Program-made: the position numbers and the translations under genes
The notes under the pieces: generated by a model
Database searches by the model: none
The model's input: only the letters and a program-made list of their open reading frames with translations
Told to the model about the DNA's origin: nothing
Source of the DNA: Planctomycetota bacterium
GTDB lineage: Bacteria > Planctomycetota > Planctomycetia > Planctomycetales > Planctomycetaceae
DNA: 7,346 bases
Assembly: GCA_023429275.1 (NCBI GenBank)
Contig: JAEYWB010000584.1
Span: 1 to 7,346 of the forward strand
Direction: 5' to 3'
Part shown: in pieces, positions 7,142 to 7,346 of the stretch
Position numbering within the stretch: the stretch's first letter is position 1
Layout of the letters: each line of letters begins with the position of its first letter

Positions 7142-7158
7142 AACGCTCACCGCTCCGC

Positions 7159-7184
7159 AGGACGGCCTTCCAGGCGAGTCCTTT
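7159..7184 (+). terminator. Weak terminator candidate after the PEPCK-like gene
   Basis: AGGAC (7159-7163) pairs with GTCCT (7178-7182), and inside it GCCT (7165-7168) pairs with AGGC (7172-7175) across a three-base loop, with a small asymmetric bulge. It starts 17 bases after the stop codon. Only a three-T tract follows, so this is a weak intrinsic terminator at best. Confidence 0.3.
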
Positions 7185-7237
7185 GAAGGTGGCAAGCCGC
7201 AGTATTTGCTGAGGTTTGGCCTGATCGTGTCTCTTCC

Positions 7238-7346
7238 GGCCCAAAGGGCCATTCGTTCCTCCAGCCCGGCCCAACGGGCCGGGTGATTCACGACAGACAA
7301 GGAGCGAAGGCCTGAAGGGCCGGCCGTTCGACAAGCTGTCGAACGG
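7238..7346. repeat. Cluster of GGCC-rich inverted repeats (REP-like)
   Basis: Four short palindromes follow one another in non-coding DNA. GGCCCAAAGGGCC is at 7238-7250. CCCGGCCC-AAC-GGGCCGGG, an eight-base perfect stem with a three-base loop, is at 7265-7283. GGCC-TGAAG-GGCC is at 7309-7321. CCGTTCGACA-AGC-TGTCGAACGG, a ten-base perfect stem with a three-base loop, is at 7324-7346 and reaches the window edge. The first three share the GGCC..(A)GGGCC theme and look like copies of one dispersed extragenic palindrome family. No transposase is in view. The last hairpin may be separate, for example a terminator of a gene to the right. Confidence 0.6.

Noticed and set aside
3482..7300. Open reading frame of 1272 codons on the minus strand, antisense to almost the whole PEPCK-like gene
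   Set aside because: Its translation is dominated by Arg, Asp, Val, Leu and Glu without recognisable domains, as expected opposite a GC-rich gene with strong third-position G/C bias. The plus-strand frame has PEPCK motifs.
7238..7346. CRISPR-like array
   Set aside because: The units are unequal, self-complementary and irregularly spaced, with no constant repeat/spacer length.

Overview
The window looks like a chromosomal segment of a planctomycete. It is GC-rich, the coding frames have a strong G/C third-position bias, most starts lack a Shine-Dalgarno sequence, and the gene types fit that phylum: a Tat-exported sugar phosphate isomerase/epimerase, a ubiquitin-like ThiS/MoaD protein next to a sialidase-like repeat protein, and a giant PPi-type PEP carboxykinase candidate. 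The assignment rests on gene content and style only; there is no rRNA or tRNA in the window.

Layout, left to right. Positions 1-372, minus strand: a small beta-grasp protein ending in Gly-Gly (103-372), followed by the first 15 codons of a BNR/WD40-like 'GTRKGLF' protein (46-1) that runs off the left edge. Positions 373-568: a short divergent intergenic region. Positions 569-1486, plus strand: a Tat-signal sugar phosphate isomerase/epimerase, closed by a clear intrinsic terminator at 1560-1607. Positions 1695-3137, minus strand: an O-antigen ligase/polymerase-type membrane protein, with a strong ribosome binding site and a perfect 12-bp palindrome just upstream. Positions 3138-3637: a 500-base divergent intergenic region with weak promoter and hairpin candidates but no convincing gene. 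Positions 3638-7141, plus strand: a 1167-residue protein that I read as a PPi-type phosphoenolpyruvate carboxykinase. Positions 7142-7346: non-coding, with a candidate terminator and a cluster of GGCC-rich inverted repeats.

The genes do not form one pathway. There are three or four separate transcription units: a ubiquitin-like/sialidase-like pair, an exported sugar isomerase, an envelope polysaccharide ligase and a central carbon enzyme. The most interesting items are the large PEPCK-superfamily enzyme, whose key residues can be placed by motif and spacing but which has several hundred residues outside the recognisable core, and the ubiquitin-like/sialidase-like gene pair, whose joint function I do not know. 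I found no CRISPR array, transposase, phage gene, toxin-antitoxin pair or other defence system.
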